From Patellaria atrata CBS 101060 (lineage: Eukaryota; Ascomycota; Dothideomycetes; Patellariales; Patellariaceae), in contig MU006109.1 of assembly GCA_010093705.1 (NCBI GenBank), positions 226,354 through 264,444 on the forward strand: a stretch of 38,091 nucleotides of DNA, read 5' to 3'. The notes below the pieces were generated by a model, which was not told where the DNA came from, ran no database searches, and was given only the letters and a program-made list of their open reading frames with translations. A program made the position numbers and the translations under genes. The stretch's first letter is position 1; each line of letters begins with the position of its first letter. Positions 1 through 10,791 of the stretch are shown here, in pieces.

Positions 1-1153
1 CCGTGCTCCGGCTGCTCCGTCACCTTCACCCCGTTCACATCCCCTTTCCCAACTGGACTCCTGTCCCTTTCAGGCACCGTCCACGTCGCACTCTTACTCT
101 TCCTATCCTTATCTCTCCCCCAACTCGAGCTCCGTCTCCCGATCCCCTTAATCCCACTCGTCCACCTCTTCCTGATGCTAACCCTCGCATCCCTTACCCC
201 CAACATCGCTCCCAACTCCTCAATCTCGGTATGATCCCTCGTATTCCGCATACGATGACACCACACCACCTCCCCGCCATCAAAAAGAAACTCTCCCCCG
301 ACCTGTTTGAAGTCGCCTCCGCTCAGCGCCTTACTCCCGGTTCTCAACCCCTGGAATATACTCTGTATGCTCGCCGTGAGTATCCCGGTTTGGATGTACT
401 CAGGTTTCTTGGGCCCGAGGTCCCACGTCCGCGTCATGCCGAGCAGATCGTAGAGTTTGCGTGTCGGGTCGGCGTAGATGGGGAACGTGCAGCCGGTCAG
501 TTCTTGGTAGGTGCGGATCAGTTCGGGGCGGCCGCAGCCGATTACAGTTATGAAGGTGGGGATTTTGAGGGAGAGGAGGGCGTCGGGGGTTATGGACGAT
601 GAGAGGGAGCGGAGGTATTCTTGACAGTGCTGGGAGAGGGAGTTAGTGACGAGGTTTCCGGCGTGAGGGAAAGGGAGAAGAGGGTTTGGAGTTTCTGGGG
701 TTCTGAGGAACAACTTACACCGCAGAAGAAATGTCGGATGAAGATGATAAGTTGTTTTTGCGCTTTGTTGGGGCCGGAATATAGCTCCTTGAAGGGACGT
801 GATCCCCCCTCTGCATCGAGGACTAGGAGGTCGGCGCATTGGTCGAGGATCTTTTTGGAGGGAAGTTTGTTGGAGACTTCGATATTTCCTTTGAAGTCGG
901 CGGAAGGTTCGTATGCGCAAGTTCCGCCTTCAGCTTCGTCTTCCATAGCTGTTACGTTCCGAGACTCTGATTCAAGGGCTGATTGTGACATCTTTGTCGG
1001 CGCTGATGCTGGTTGTGCTTTAACTGTGGGAGGTAGGTTGAAGTCCTTCGATGAACTCTCTGTTTGAAAAGATTGCTCTCCTCTTTGTTCGTTTCCATTA
1101 TGCGTTGTCTCTGCTAAGGACTCCCTCTTGGAGTCAGTGATCGATGACTCCAT
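1..1153 (-). CDS. AhpC/TSA (PRXL2-like) thioredoxin-fold protein, 3' end cut by window
   Basis: Two exons are seen: 1153..719 and 629..1, joined in phase 0 across an 89-nt intron (718..630, GTAAGT to CCCAG). The frame is still open at base 1, so the C-terminus lies outside the window. About 95 N-terminal residues are low-complexity and Ser/Glu-rich. The fold then begins around KKILDQCADLLVLDAEGG, followed by IIFIRHFFCG. Splicing creates a C-G-H-C pair at residues 144-147, matching the redox CxxC of the fungal AhpC/TSA antioxidant-enzyme family related to PRXL2. Downstream, FPIYADPTRKLYDLLGM and a short GGEFLF...WCHRMRNTRDH segment also fit that family. From the family, the protein is probably a cytosolic peroxiredoxin-like reductase; substrate and function in fungi are not established. 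It is divergently placed to ureD. The ATG at 1153 is the first in frame. Confidence 0.85.
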
Positions 1154-1758
1154 TCTTGCTACCCTTTGATGAGGACGTAGAGAAGGGGAGAAAAAGAGGA
1201 CTCAAAACTAGCAATTGAGAGAGATATTATAAGAGTGAGAAATATATTATCATGAAGCAAACCGAGTTACTATAAGGACAAAAGAAGAAGAACAGGGAGT
1301 CTTTGTCCTCTTAAAGGGATCTTTCATACATTGCAGTTTTGAAAGCTGACTGAGGCGCCACGCGCGTAATCTCACTGGCAAGTGGGAATGCCCGAACAGC
1401 CCTGAACAGATCAGCGTGGACTCTGCCGCAACATATCGCGTTTCGAGTCGATGAAGTCAACACGTTTCGGGCCTAAAGTCATCCACCAAAATTGCCCCTT
1501 GGTGAAAACCCCCCACAACAGCGTACGGGATGAAGTCACAATGTGCTGTAAAAGTACAAGTATCTAAGTTGAATGCTGATCAGTCTTCCAGATAATCGAT
1601 CTACGTAGCTCGGTGATGCCCCGCCAATTCAATTGCTCGAACTCCTGATGGAACTGATGGGTACAAATTGCGCCTGAAACCATCAATACCCGCGGACCAC
1701 ACCAAGCATGATACACAAACAGTGACTCTAACGGCGCGGAAGAATCTTAAAGGCCCCA
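1154..1758. promoter_or_regulatory. Divergent intergenic region, peroxiredoxin-like gene / ureD
   Basis: These 605 bases separate two divergently transcribed genes and must carry both promoters. I see no coding ORF. One GATA-factor core (AGATAA, HGATAR type) lies at 1590-1595, about 165 bases upstream of the ureD ATG, which would suit nitrogen control of ureD. A single such site is expected by chance in this length. Confidence 0.5.
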
Positions 1759-2739
1759 ATGACCAACCCGTTCGCCCCATCAAGCTCCAAACCCGGCCAC
1801 GGCACCATAAAACTCGCCCTCCTCCCCCCCTCAACACCAATCCTCCAAACGCTCTCCTACCAATACCCACTCAAACTCATCTCCCCCCCTCCACTCCGCG
1901 CCTCCAACTCCTCCAACCCCATCCTCATCCACGCCGTCTACCTCCTCACCTACGGCGGGGGCATCGTAGCGGGCGACACTCTCGACCTCACCATCCACCT
2001 CGCTCGCAGGACCCGACTGACGCTCCTGACACAAGGCAGCACCAAGATCTTCAAGTCGACAAGCAGGGACATCATAAGCCGGCAGCGCACGACCGTCGAC
2101 CTCGAGTCCAGCGCCGCGCTGTGCTACCTCCCGGACCCGGTGCAGCCGTTCGCCCGCAGCGCCTTCGAGCAGACTCAGGTCTACAACCTGCGCGGCGGGG
2201 ACGGGAGTCTCTGCGTCTGCGACTGGGTGTGCGAGGGGCGGAGCGCGCGGGGGGAGAAGTGGGGGTGTTGGCGGTACACGTCGAAGAACGAGGTGTGGGG
2301 CGTCAACGAGGAGGGAAAACGACGGTTGTTGCTGAGGGATAATCTGCTGTTGGAGGAGGGGGGACTGCCGGATGATGGGTTTGTGGGTAGGATGGATGGC
2401 ATGGGCGTGTTTGGGACGCTGATCTTGAGGGGTCCGCATTTTAAAACGCTGGCTGAGCACTTCGTGAGTGAATTCGCGCTCTTGCCTAGGATTGGGGGTA
2501 GGAAGTGGGATGCTGAAGAGGAGAAATTGAGCGTGGAAGAGGAGAGACGGGTTATGAGGCAGGAACAAGAGACGAAAGATGGACTCTTATGGACTTCTGC
2601 GTCTCTGAGAGGGTTTGTCTTGGTAAAGTTTGGTGCGAGAGAGGTCGAAGGGGCTAAGAGATGGCTAAGAGAGATGTTGATCAGAGAGGGCACTGTAGAA
2701 AGAGAGTTTGGAGAAAGAGCATTATTGTGCTTAAAGTGA
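1759..2739 (+). CDS. ureD: Urease accessory protein UreD
   Basis: Single-exon ORF of 326 residues. UreD is the scaffold of the urease maturation complex with UreF and UreG, which delivers nickel and CO2 to apo-urease so that urea can be hydrolysed to ammonia. Family hallmarks visible: an N-terminal GHGTIKLALLPPSTP stretch, then YLLTYGGGIVAGDTL (about residues 61-75), TLLTQGSTKIFKS (about 88-100), and CYLPDPVQPFARSAF (about 121-135), all characteristic UreD signatures. Length fits fungal UreD. The chosen ATG precedes the conserved KPGHGTIKL by only about 10 residues, so a longer N-terminus is unnecessary. It faces the regulator-like gene at 3108-5070 tail to tail. The codon use is strongly C-rich in the first half and drifts to G-rich in the second, with no frame break. 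Urease itself is not in the window. Confidence 0.93.
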   Translation: MTNPFAPSSSKPGHGTIKLALLPPSTPILQTLSYQYPLKLISPPPLRASNSSNPILIHAVYLLTYGGGIVAGDTLDLTIHLARRTRLTLLTQGSTKIFKSTSRDIISRQRTTVDLESSAALCYLPDPVQPFARSAFEQTQVYNLRGGDGSLCVCDWVCEGRSARGEKWGCWRYTSKNEVWGVNEEGKRRLLLRDNLLLEEGGLPDDGFVGRMDGMGVFGTLILRGPHFKTLAEHFVSEFALLPRIGGRKWDAEEEKLSVEEERRVMRQEQETKDGLLWTSASLRGFVLVKFGAREVEGAKRWLREMLIREGTVEREFGERALLCLK

Positions 2740-3045
2740 AACATGGAATACTGAACCCCGAAGCTCTATTCATTAGTGAGTTTTGGAGGAGAAGATGATA
2801 TACCCTTTGCCATGTATCAATCGGGCTCTGTACTTCGGAGAATGTGGCATACACGACGCTTTTCGTATAGGTATCAGGTTTACTCCACTATAGTATCCGA
2901 TAGTTACCCAGTTCAGGAGACTCTTACAGTCCAGTTATCGTCAGGCCGGTCAAAAGGCAGGCAGAGCCAGCTTGTTAAACAGTGTTCTATACAAACGACA
3001 AAGTAATAATATCTATCCTCCAACTACGCTAATCCTAGCCCACCA

Positions 3046-3088
<43 letters not shown>

Positions 3089-3107
3089 CCATCCTCCTCA
3101 ACCTCAA
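2740..3107. other. Convergent intergenic spacer with microsatellite
   Basis: This short spacer lies between the stop codons of ureD and the regulator-like gene. It holds their 3' untranslated regions and a compound CA/TA microsatellite. Nothing coding is evident. Confidence 0.6.
3046..3088. repeat. Compound (CA)n(TA)n microsatellite
   Basis: About 14 CA units run directly into about 7 TA units. The tract ends 19 bases beyond the stop codon of the minus-strand regulator-like gene, so it would be transcribed as the start of that gene's 3' UTR, or lie near its poly(A) site. Confidence 0.95.
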
Positions 3108-5070
3108 CTAACAGAACGGCAACGGCGGGACCCACTCATCCAGCGGATCCTCCCAACCCAAATCCAGCGGCCCCGTCCACCCTTCCTCCACCACCTCCTC
3201 ACACCTACCAACCGGAAACACCTCCCCCCTAATCGCCTTCTGGATCCACAGAAACCCCATCGCAAACCTAACATACTCACCCCAATAATTCAACCCGACG
3301 CCCAAACTCGCCCTGATCAACTCTGCCATGAAAAGGCGACGCTCGGGCCGTCCGCCAGCCGCCGCTCCCCCTGTGAGCAGGATCCAGATATAGACGAATG
3401 GCAGATCGGTCCAGTCCTCGAGGGTCGTTTTACGGCAGACGGCGTGGAGGGCTTGGAGGACCGGGTGATTGATGCGGTCGTGGTGGGGGATGAGGTGGGA
3501 GGCGGCACGGTTGTGGATGATGGATGCGAGGCGGCATATTTCGATTCGGAGGGTCTTGAGGGTTGTTGGTTTCGTGAGGGAATGGGTGAGTTCTGGGGTG
3601 GTGTATGAAGGGCTGGGGACGGTTGATGAGTCTAGGGGAAGTTCGGATCGCCTGTATAGTGAGTTTGTGGCGGCGAGGGAGCTCATGAGGCTGTCGGCTA
3701 GTTCGGAAGCTATTATGTTGTCACAGCAGCCGGGCCGTGTGGCAGTTGATACCCACAATGGGTTGTCGAAGCAGTAACGGACATCATGGGGATGTGTGTA
3801 TGGTTTTGTCAGTTGTGGATTCTCCACTTCAAAGAAGAATGGTGCTTGGGAGTTGCATGCTGCGTTGAGGATATCTTGTCTAAGGAATGATCAGATTTCA
3901 AGGTCCGTATGTTGCTCTTTTCGAGTGCCGAGTTTACTTACAGCATGATCATTTCACGTAAATGATTACCACTTTCACTCAGATGGTCAAGCCCACCCCT
4001 TAACTCCGCCATATTTTGCAGCCCACGAATGTGAGTCAATAGATTTGATCCTCCCAGCATATTCTAAAAGAGGAAAAGTCAATATACTATAATTTTCAAA
4101 AAGGAGATTGACTGACCTCCGCAGAACACAAGCAAAGAACAGTTCCGATGGTCTCATCACTTGAAGCAGTCTCCGGATTTTGGAGATCCTGCTGGATACG
4201 TCTGATAGCTGATGTCTGATAGACAAGGAAGTCATTAGCCACAGAATCCCGAGAAGAATCCATGTGACAACGGTATACTAAGCAACAAGCGAAAAGCAAG
4301 CTTTCGGAACGGGCAGCAGCAAGTGACCAGTACGCTTTGATCGGACTGCATGCTGGTACTGGTGCTCCGGTCTCTAGATTGATATGGAGAAAGTCGACAT
4401 CTATGGGTTCTCTCTGTCAGCAAGATTATTCCCTGATACTACTCAGTAGTGGTCTGCCAACTTACAATAGACCAACATCTCCATCAATGCGTTGAATCTA
4501 GGGGCGGATATTGACTTCTCTGAACGATCGATTGTAAAGAAGCCACCGGCTGGGATAGGTCTAGGTGGCTTCCACAGATCTCGACAACCAGCCTTGGTAC
4601 ATTTAGTACTAAATCTACAGCAATGCTCTCCGCGGGTGGTCTCTTCAGCAGATGTGTCGCCCTTACGGGTAACATTTGCGTCTCTAGGACGAAGTTTACG
4701 GCCGTTAGCTTTCCGTTGTCTATTGCTTTGGGGATGTTCCACGCCGCAAGACGCTTTCTGGGATTGGGGAGATCGGTTCTGGTTGCCTTTATTGAGGCCC
4801 TCGTGTAATGCAGAACCGGTTTGAGTGGGCTTGCTCCCCTTTCCGGCAGTTGCTGATAGAAATCATCAGTACTGTTTTCAGCGCAACATATCCGAACTCA
4901 CGGATTCCGTATAAACTGTATATAAGGGGAAACTCACCATTCGTACCTGCATGCTTCGTTCTCTGCCTGTGTCGGAAATCTCGCATTGCATGCGAACGTA
5001 CCAGACGACGGGCTTCTTCATCCTTGTGGGAGCCAGGAACTGACTGGTCAACAAATGCTAGGAGGACCAT
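3108..5070 (-). CDS. Fungal-specific transcription-factor-like protein (Fungal_trans_2 type), no zinc cluster
   Basis: Five exons give 565 residues with all phases closing: 5070..4938, 4852..4466, 4400..4117, 4063..3942 and 3879..3108; introns are 85, 65, 53 and 62 nt with GT(A/G/C)AGT donors. The N-terminus carries FVDQSVPGSHKDEEARRL followed by VRSHAMRD (residues 24-31) and a basic run, the pattern seen in fungal proteins that have a transcription-factor middle/C-terminal region but lack the Zn(II)2Cys6 cluster. A basic, cysteine-containing linker follows, then an alpha-helical region typical of Fungal_trans_2/DUF3468 proteins (AYWSLAAARSESLLFACCLVYRCHMD; later RIEICRLASIIHN and LPFVYIWILLTGGAA). 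This is inferred to be a nuclear regulator of unknown target. It lies downstream of, and on the same strand as, the NCS1 permease, so it could be a pathway regulator for it. DNA binding is uncertain without a zinc cluster. Confidence 0.85.
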
Positions 5071-6183
5071 CTTTGTGATTATATCTTGTGCAATTGAAAT
5101 GATTCTGTTAAGATGATTGATATCAGCTGCACAAAGACGTTCTCTATCCTCTTTCGGTGATTTAATTCAACTAGCTCGCAGCTGTCAGTACTGTACAAGA
5201 TTCTTGTGTGACTCTTGATAGCGACTACATTGGACGAGTAACGGACAATATAAGAGACAACCATATAACGCAGGTGTTCGAATAGATGAAACATGATGCT
5301 CAGAACTATTGCTCTTGATAATCAATTTCTATCATTAGGTAGGGCTGAGCTAGAAGACGGTGTCTTTAGCTTCTCGGTGGCTCCACAAGGCCACCAACAA
5401 ACTCGTTAGCATCTTCTTGGAATTTCCCTGTGAAATGATGAGTTGCAAGAGTTACAAATGATCTCTCATGGCTAGTGTCACCGCTCATGTATAGGGGAAA
5501 CCGAGAAATAGCGGTGCCTTGCTGCTACCACCGCGATGAAGTTCACTTTAGCACTCCTTCAGGTCAAAGCTCAGTCCAATTCAGCCTCACGCTAAACCGT
5601 AAATTGATAATGCTCATCCTTGCCATGCTCTTGATTGGAGAAAAGCCACAGCTTCATATCATGAAATTTGCTGGTATGCAGCAAAAAACGATGACAAAGA
5701 TAGTGGATCTTCTACTTCAACATTGCACATATATAGATTCTCAAGGACCATGGTTATGGGAGCCTCAGCACATGGCATCCAGGGTATAGGGAATGCATGG
5801 TTGGAAATACCAGCGATCCAGACTCAGGAAGAATCTCGCTCCCTATGGAATGTTATGATTGGAGCTTAAGTTCTGTGATATTGCTCCTTTGGGACTTCAT
5901 CTTTGCACTTTCTGAGTTAGCACCCGCCTGTGCAGAACTGGAGAATTAAATGCTTGGATCTTGTTCCATTCTTGGGTCAATTCAACATCACGGTCTTTCC
6001 GTGATTACCAACATACCGTTTTTGCTGCAGCAAGTTTCCCCTAGCGTAAGTTATCTATAGTAACAATCACTAAAACTTCAAAGGTATCTTAGCAGCTCAA
6101 AGCAAAGCCTGTCGATTCTTCAAACACAAATGGTATATGCAACACTAACACTTTCCGAATATACAACCTCATCATCCGTTAAT
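5071..6183. other. Intergenic region between NCS1 permease and regulator-like gene
   Basis: This stretch of 1.1 kb should contain the 3' UTR of the permease and the promoter of the regulator-like gene, both on the minus strand. The longest ORF here (5475-5789, plus strand) has no recognisable domain and ordinary non-coding composition. A TACTGTACA motif lies at 5189-5197. Confidence 0.5.
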
Positions 6184-8289
6184 TCAGTAATTCTTTCCAA
6201 GATCCTTCTGTATCTCATTTCCCTCGTGATGTTTGGGATCTCCGGTAACAACCTCCTCGTCATAACCCTCGCTGCCATTATCATATGCAACGCTAACATT
6301 GCGGATCGTATCACCAACCTCCAACCAGGTATCACTGCACGCCGGAATCGGGAAGAAGTGGCACAGAAGCCAATACATTCCAGCCGCGACAATGAACCCG
6401 GCAAAGAAATTAAGGTTGTAAATATATGTAGCACCGATAGGTACATCGCGGCCAATCGCACCAGCAAAACCGACGACGTTGATAAGGATACCGGCGATGT
6501 AGGCCGCATAGCCACGCCAGTGGATACCAAAAGTGAAGTAGTACGGACCTGATTTACGTGAGTCATAGAGCTCCTTGATTTCTAGGTAACCCTTGCGGAC
6601 CAGATAGTAGTCACAGATAATGACGCCGGCGATAGAGGATAGGAAGACTGAATATGAGGACAAATACGTGGTAAAGCTGTTCGTACTCTTGAACATATTC
6701 CAGGGGCACATTGCTAAACCTACGGCGGCGCAAACATAACCACCGCGGCGGATATTAATAAATCGAGGAAGAAGAGCCGTCATATCTGTACCGGCGGAGA
6801 CAGAGTTGGCAGCAATATTGGTACCCAATTGAGCAAGGGTGAAAGCTGCAGCAATCACGAAGACGCCAAATCGTTGAGCGGAACCACCTTCGTCGAGGAA
6901 GTTCTTTAGGAGATCTAAGGGATTCCAGATAGGTTCCCCACCAAAAATTACAACCGAAGCGGAAGAAGCCATGATACCGATAAAGGATGTGACCGCAAAT
7001 CCAACGGGGATGGTGATTAACTGGGATAGATATGCATCCGAGGGTTTACGAGCAAAACGGGCAAAATCGGGATCGTTGACGATAAGTGTTGCAAAGTTAG
7101 CAATGGAGGACATGATGCCTTTCACAATCTCCCATCCAAGCTCACTCCCCTGGAGCTTGGCCGGTTGCTTGATGATGGGACCAATACCCTTAGCCCGAAC
7201 CAGGGCCCAGATGAAAAATGCAATACCGGCAGGAGGGACTACCCACGCCTTGACTGTGAACAGATGTCGAATCTTGTACACAGGGAACCAAATCGCAGGC
7301 AACGAGCCAGCCCAGAAGAGGAAGAAAGCAAGGAAATCACGAGTATTGGTCCCTGAACTCTCGGGCAAGCTGTTTGGCAAGTCCTCCTATATTCTATATT
7401 AGATAATTCCTCCTATGATTAGGCCCAATACTTACGTAGTCGCTCCAAATGGCTCGAATCATCAAGTACACACATGTACCGCCAATCCAAGCTTGCACAC
7501 CGTACCAGATACAAGCCATAGCAGCTCTGTTGAAGACCGGCCATAGAGAGCCCCAAATACCGAAAGAGGATCTGGCTGCCACTGGGAAAGAGATGTGGTA
7601 AGTTGCACCGATTCGACCGGTCATGACAATGAAGCAGGCAGCGATGGAATATCCGACCCATACGGTAATCCAGGCCTGCCACCATGCAACACCATTAGCG
7701 ACACCTGTAGATGCAATCATCCATGTGTTGATGTTGAACGAATCAGCTATTCAGAAATACTGATTAGTAACATTGTGCGGTTGATCAAGTGAAGACGGAG
7801 AGCTATACCAATCCAGAATCCGACAAAGTTCCATGCCTTCCATTGACGCTTTTCAGGTGGAACGGGTGCAAGATCGTCATTGGTCAAGAGCAGTTGAGCA
7901 TTGCTCAAGCCAGGCTCGCTGTTAGTAGCAAGCTTGTTGGCCCAGTGACCGACCTTCGAGTGGGCGAATTTCTCCATGACGAGGGGAAAAGGGTACGGAA
8001 CTCTACTCTTTGATCTCAAAGAAGAGGCTGAGCGCCGAGATATAAGTCTTTCAGAACTTTGCGGGGTTACCTGGTCGTGGTGACGCCAGGGACGTGGGGT
8101 GGCGGAAGAAGACGAAGAGCCTGAGATCAGAGGCTCTCGCTCCTGCAGATATCTATGAGGATCCACGCTTTCTGCTTCAACTTCAGTGCTGTGGCGAGCG
8201 TCTGAAGCTTCGATATTTGTAAGTTCGATCTCGGAACTAGAAGAAAAATCTTCCTCATATACAATTTCGTCACTGTCAGATAGAGACAT
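6184..8289 (-). CDS. NCS1 family permease, Fur type (uracil/allantoin/purine-like)
   Basis: Three exons (8289..7809, 7746..7436, 7386..6184) with introns of 62 and 49 nt give 664 residues. Nucleobase-cation-symport-1 proteins import uracil, allantoin, uridine or purines with protons across the plasma membrane. The first junction restores [16 protein letters not shown], the signature at the start of NCS1 transmembrane segment 1. Later motifs are [59 protein letters not shown] and [13 protein letters not shown], all typical of Fur/Dal4/Fur4-like members. About 12 hydrophobic segments are apparent. The N-terminal tail of about 150 residues is long, acidic and Ser-rich, with candidate phosphorylation and ubiquitination sites (inference). 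Substrate cannot be read with confidence; uracil, allantoin and uric acid are all possible. Several GATA-factor sites lie upstream. Confidence 0.93.
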
Positions 8290-8483
8290 GCTCTGCGTTC
8301 CATGTCTTGGTGAATGATAAGAGTTCTGCCCGTGGTTTTCTCAAATTCCATGGGACCTGCGATGATCTAGCGTGGGAGTCCCAAATGCCCAATTGGATAC
8401 CATAAGAATCTGGCGATACGATCAGAACGGACAATGGTGCAAGAGACGCACTAGATCTCATTACAGGTCTAGTAAAATGTCTG

Positions 8484-9471
8484 CTTATCTATAAAAGCGT
8501 TTTGGTGTTTTCTCTACTGTTACCGCGTGAGTATTTTGAACTTGTGGTCAAGGAGTTCAGGTTATCTCGACCAAAACTTCTGCATGCATTTGTTTTGGCT
8601 TGCATCCCCTAAGGTCCCATTCGGACACGCCGGTCTCATAGATCTCATGCAGAGTGTTGAAGCGAAAGATCTCACTGAGAGGCGATAGAGATCATGGGTT
8701 TGTTGATGGGGGTCGTGAGAAGATGGTAAGCGGGCTAAAGATTGAGGGGAAAGAAGGCCCCATTTACGGGTTAGTATCCGCCCATAAGGCACAAGTCCGC
8801 TGTGGTCGCCCTTCCTACCGGCGAGTTAGATAAAAGGTTGTGACTCGATAGATTTTGGTAAACACCAAACCCATCTCTGCTGACAAGGTCTGCTGCACCA
8901 CTTATCTGATCACTCCCCTGCCACCATATTTTTCCCGGGCGTATCCTTGAGGCTATTTTGGAGAATCATGATTTGTTTAGACCCATTCTTCCTAACAAAT
9001 CTGAGGCTTTTGTTAGTTTAAAATATATGAGCTATAAGCTTTCCGACCGTCGCATTTGCTCACAAGCAAGCGCCTTCAACAGCCACCTAAGGTTGTACTG
9101 TAGTTATAGCAGCGATAAGGGGCAGGAATAATATCTGCATGATGTCGATTAGTAGTGCTAATCGAGTAACAAGTCGCGCGGCCTACGTTTTCTGAAAAAT
9201 CAGTACGAGACTACCTTTGAATTGCAGATCACGATAGGGTTTGCGACCCAAAAATGAAAAATGTCTCGTCTATTTTCTTTCCCGACTATACTTTCTACCT
9301 CTGCAGTGTGACCCCGGATTCCTTTTCCGCTGAGTCTCTGTGATTCTAGATTTGAGCGTAGGGCTGAACATGCTGAGGGAATGATCTCCTCCGTGGAGCC
9401 GTGAGTTTGGTTTAGGAAAGACGTCATAACACCAACTCGACCTGGAAGAAACACATTCTCACCACTTATCT
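8484..9471. promoter_or_regulatory. Cluster of GATA-factor (AreA/NIT2-type) motifs upstream of NCS1 permease
   Basis: HGATAR matches are at 8484-8490 (AGATAAG on the gene strand), 8562-8567, 8828-8833, 8901-8907, 9112-9118 and 9465-9471. Chance predicts roughly one HGATAR per 340 bases on both strands, so six in about 1 kb is roughly twofold enrichment. Three of them are the strong AGATAAG form. NCS1 transporters of nitrogenous bases are known targets of nitrogen catabolite control in Aspergillus and yeast; the link here is inference. Confidence 0.4.
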
Positions 9472-10491
9472 CATTACTCGCATTTTGCGGATCTTTCCTG
9501 AGGGATCTACTATCTTTTTCATCCCGGTGCAGATCCAGTCTCTTTCTCTTCTCTTCAGTTCTTCTTGCAGGGGACATCAGCTTTTCTTCCTGATAGAGCT
9601 ATGCGTATTTCTTTTTCTGCTTCCAAAATGTGCAACTAGTGTACTCAGCCAGGCAAAGATAATGTCTGTACGGTACTTATGGATCCAGGCTACTGGAAAC
9701 CTCTCAATGATAGATCAACGATCTTATCGTCGTTTGTCTTTTGGTATCTGGTGAGATTTCGTGCGATACTGTAGCTCAAAGTTGCTGAAGATGATGGCTG
9801 AGATTGCCGGAGATATCTGCAGCTATGAAGCCCGTCAAGTGTTACGAACTGCGTCATTTCTCTTCAGCTCCCCAAATTAATGGCATTATGGTATACCCGA
9901 TATCTTCTCCTGACATTTGTTTATTTCAATCCGAACCTTTCCCTACGTGAAAACCGATCTTTCTTGCAATAAAGTTAACTGTAAGCTTTTCATGGGGCGC
10001 TCTAAATCTTACTGCCGATAACTTAAGCTTTCTTTAAGCCTCGGTCACGCTCTAGGTCAAAGTTCGAACTGAAATTTAGCACGGCGCCGTCAGCGACCTT
10101 TTGTGTGGATCTTGGTTTCTGATCTTTCGAATAGAGAGGCTTTTCTAAAGACGGGACCTCTCGTGGATCAGAGGTCAGTTGGAGGTCCGAACAAAGTTTT
10201 ATGGTTATGCTTAGCATCTTGCTGAATGGGGTGGGTATGCAAGGGGTTAAGGAGAGATGTACAAGATTGGAAGGGACGAGTGAGGATCCCCTGCGTCCAT
10301 CGCGTACTAATAGCTCTGTAGTAGATGAAATTGATATATTCATATACCCTTCGCGGGGATTGTTCCAATACGAAGGATTATAAATGACGAAAAACAGAAA
10401 TACGTAGCGATGGAATCCATATCCTCCCTCTCATAGAGAAGCAGGTCCAAGAAAACCCTAGAAAAAAAAAGCAACGTCGCAAAAGAAGTAT

Positions 10492-10591
10492 NNNNNNNNN
10501 NNNNNNNNNNNNNNNNNNNNNNNNNNNNNNNNNNNNNNNNNNNNNNNNNNNNNNNNNNNNNNNNNNNNNNNNNNNNNNNNNNNNNNNNNNN
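10492..10591. other. Assembly gap of exactly 100 N
   Basis: One hundred Ns, a conventional placeholder for a gap of unknown size. The right edge is a TA dinucleotide tract, so the gap is probably a simple repeat that could not be assembled. Confidence 0.98.

Positions 10592-10610
<19 letters not shown>
10592..10610. repeat. (TA)n microsatellite at gap edge
   Basis: At least nine TA units abut the N gap; the full tract length is hidden by the gap. Confidence 0.9.
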
Positions 10611-10623
<13 letters not shown>

Positions 10624-10791
10624 CCCAAAGTGGAGTAACAATCATAGCTCACAGGCCCGGTCACATTTTGATAGCCCAGACGCCCAGATCTCCATACACT
10701 CCGCAAGCCCTAACTCCACGGAAAGCGAGGACATCCATATCACATCAACACAACCACGTACCTGTACCTTTACAGTGGGAAACCCTCTGTG

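Larger units (their letters stand above)
8290..10791. other. Long non-coding region upstream of NCS1 permease
   Basis: This 2.5-kb stretch lies between the permease start and the stop of the DUF7053-type gene (both minus strand). No ORF in it has a recognisable domain, start context or splice pattern. It contains the permease promoter, scattered GATA-factor motifs, and an assembly gap beside a TA repeat. Because bases are missing, a small gene within or beside the gap cannot be excluded. Confidence 0.5.

Noticed and set aside
3-602. Plus-strand open frame of 199 codons
   Set aside because: It is antisense to exon 2 of the AhpC/TSA-like gene, is Pro/Arg-rich as such shadows are, and has no motif.
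1668-2568. Open frames overlapping ureD on both strands
   Set aside because: They are shadows of the GC-biased ureD coding frame; only the UreD frame carries family motifs.
5475-5789. 104-codon plus-strand ORF
   Set aside because: No domain, no partner exon and ordinary intergenic composition.
9200-9577. 125-codon minus-strand ORF
   Set aside because: Charged low-complexity start, overlapping ORF on the other strand, no recognisable family.
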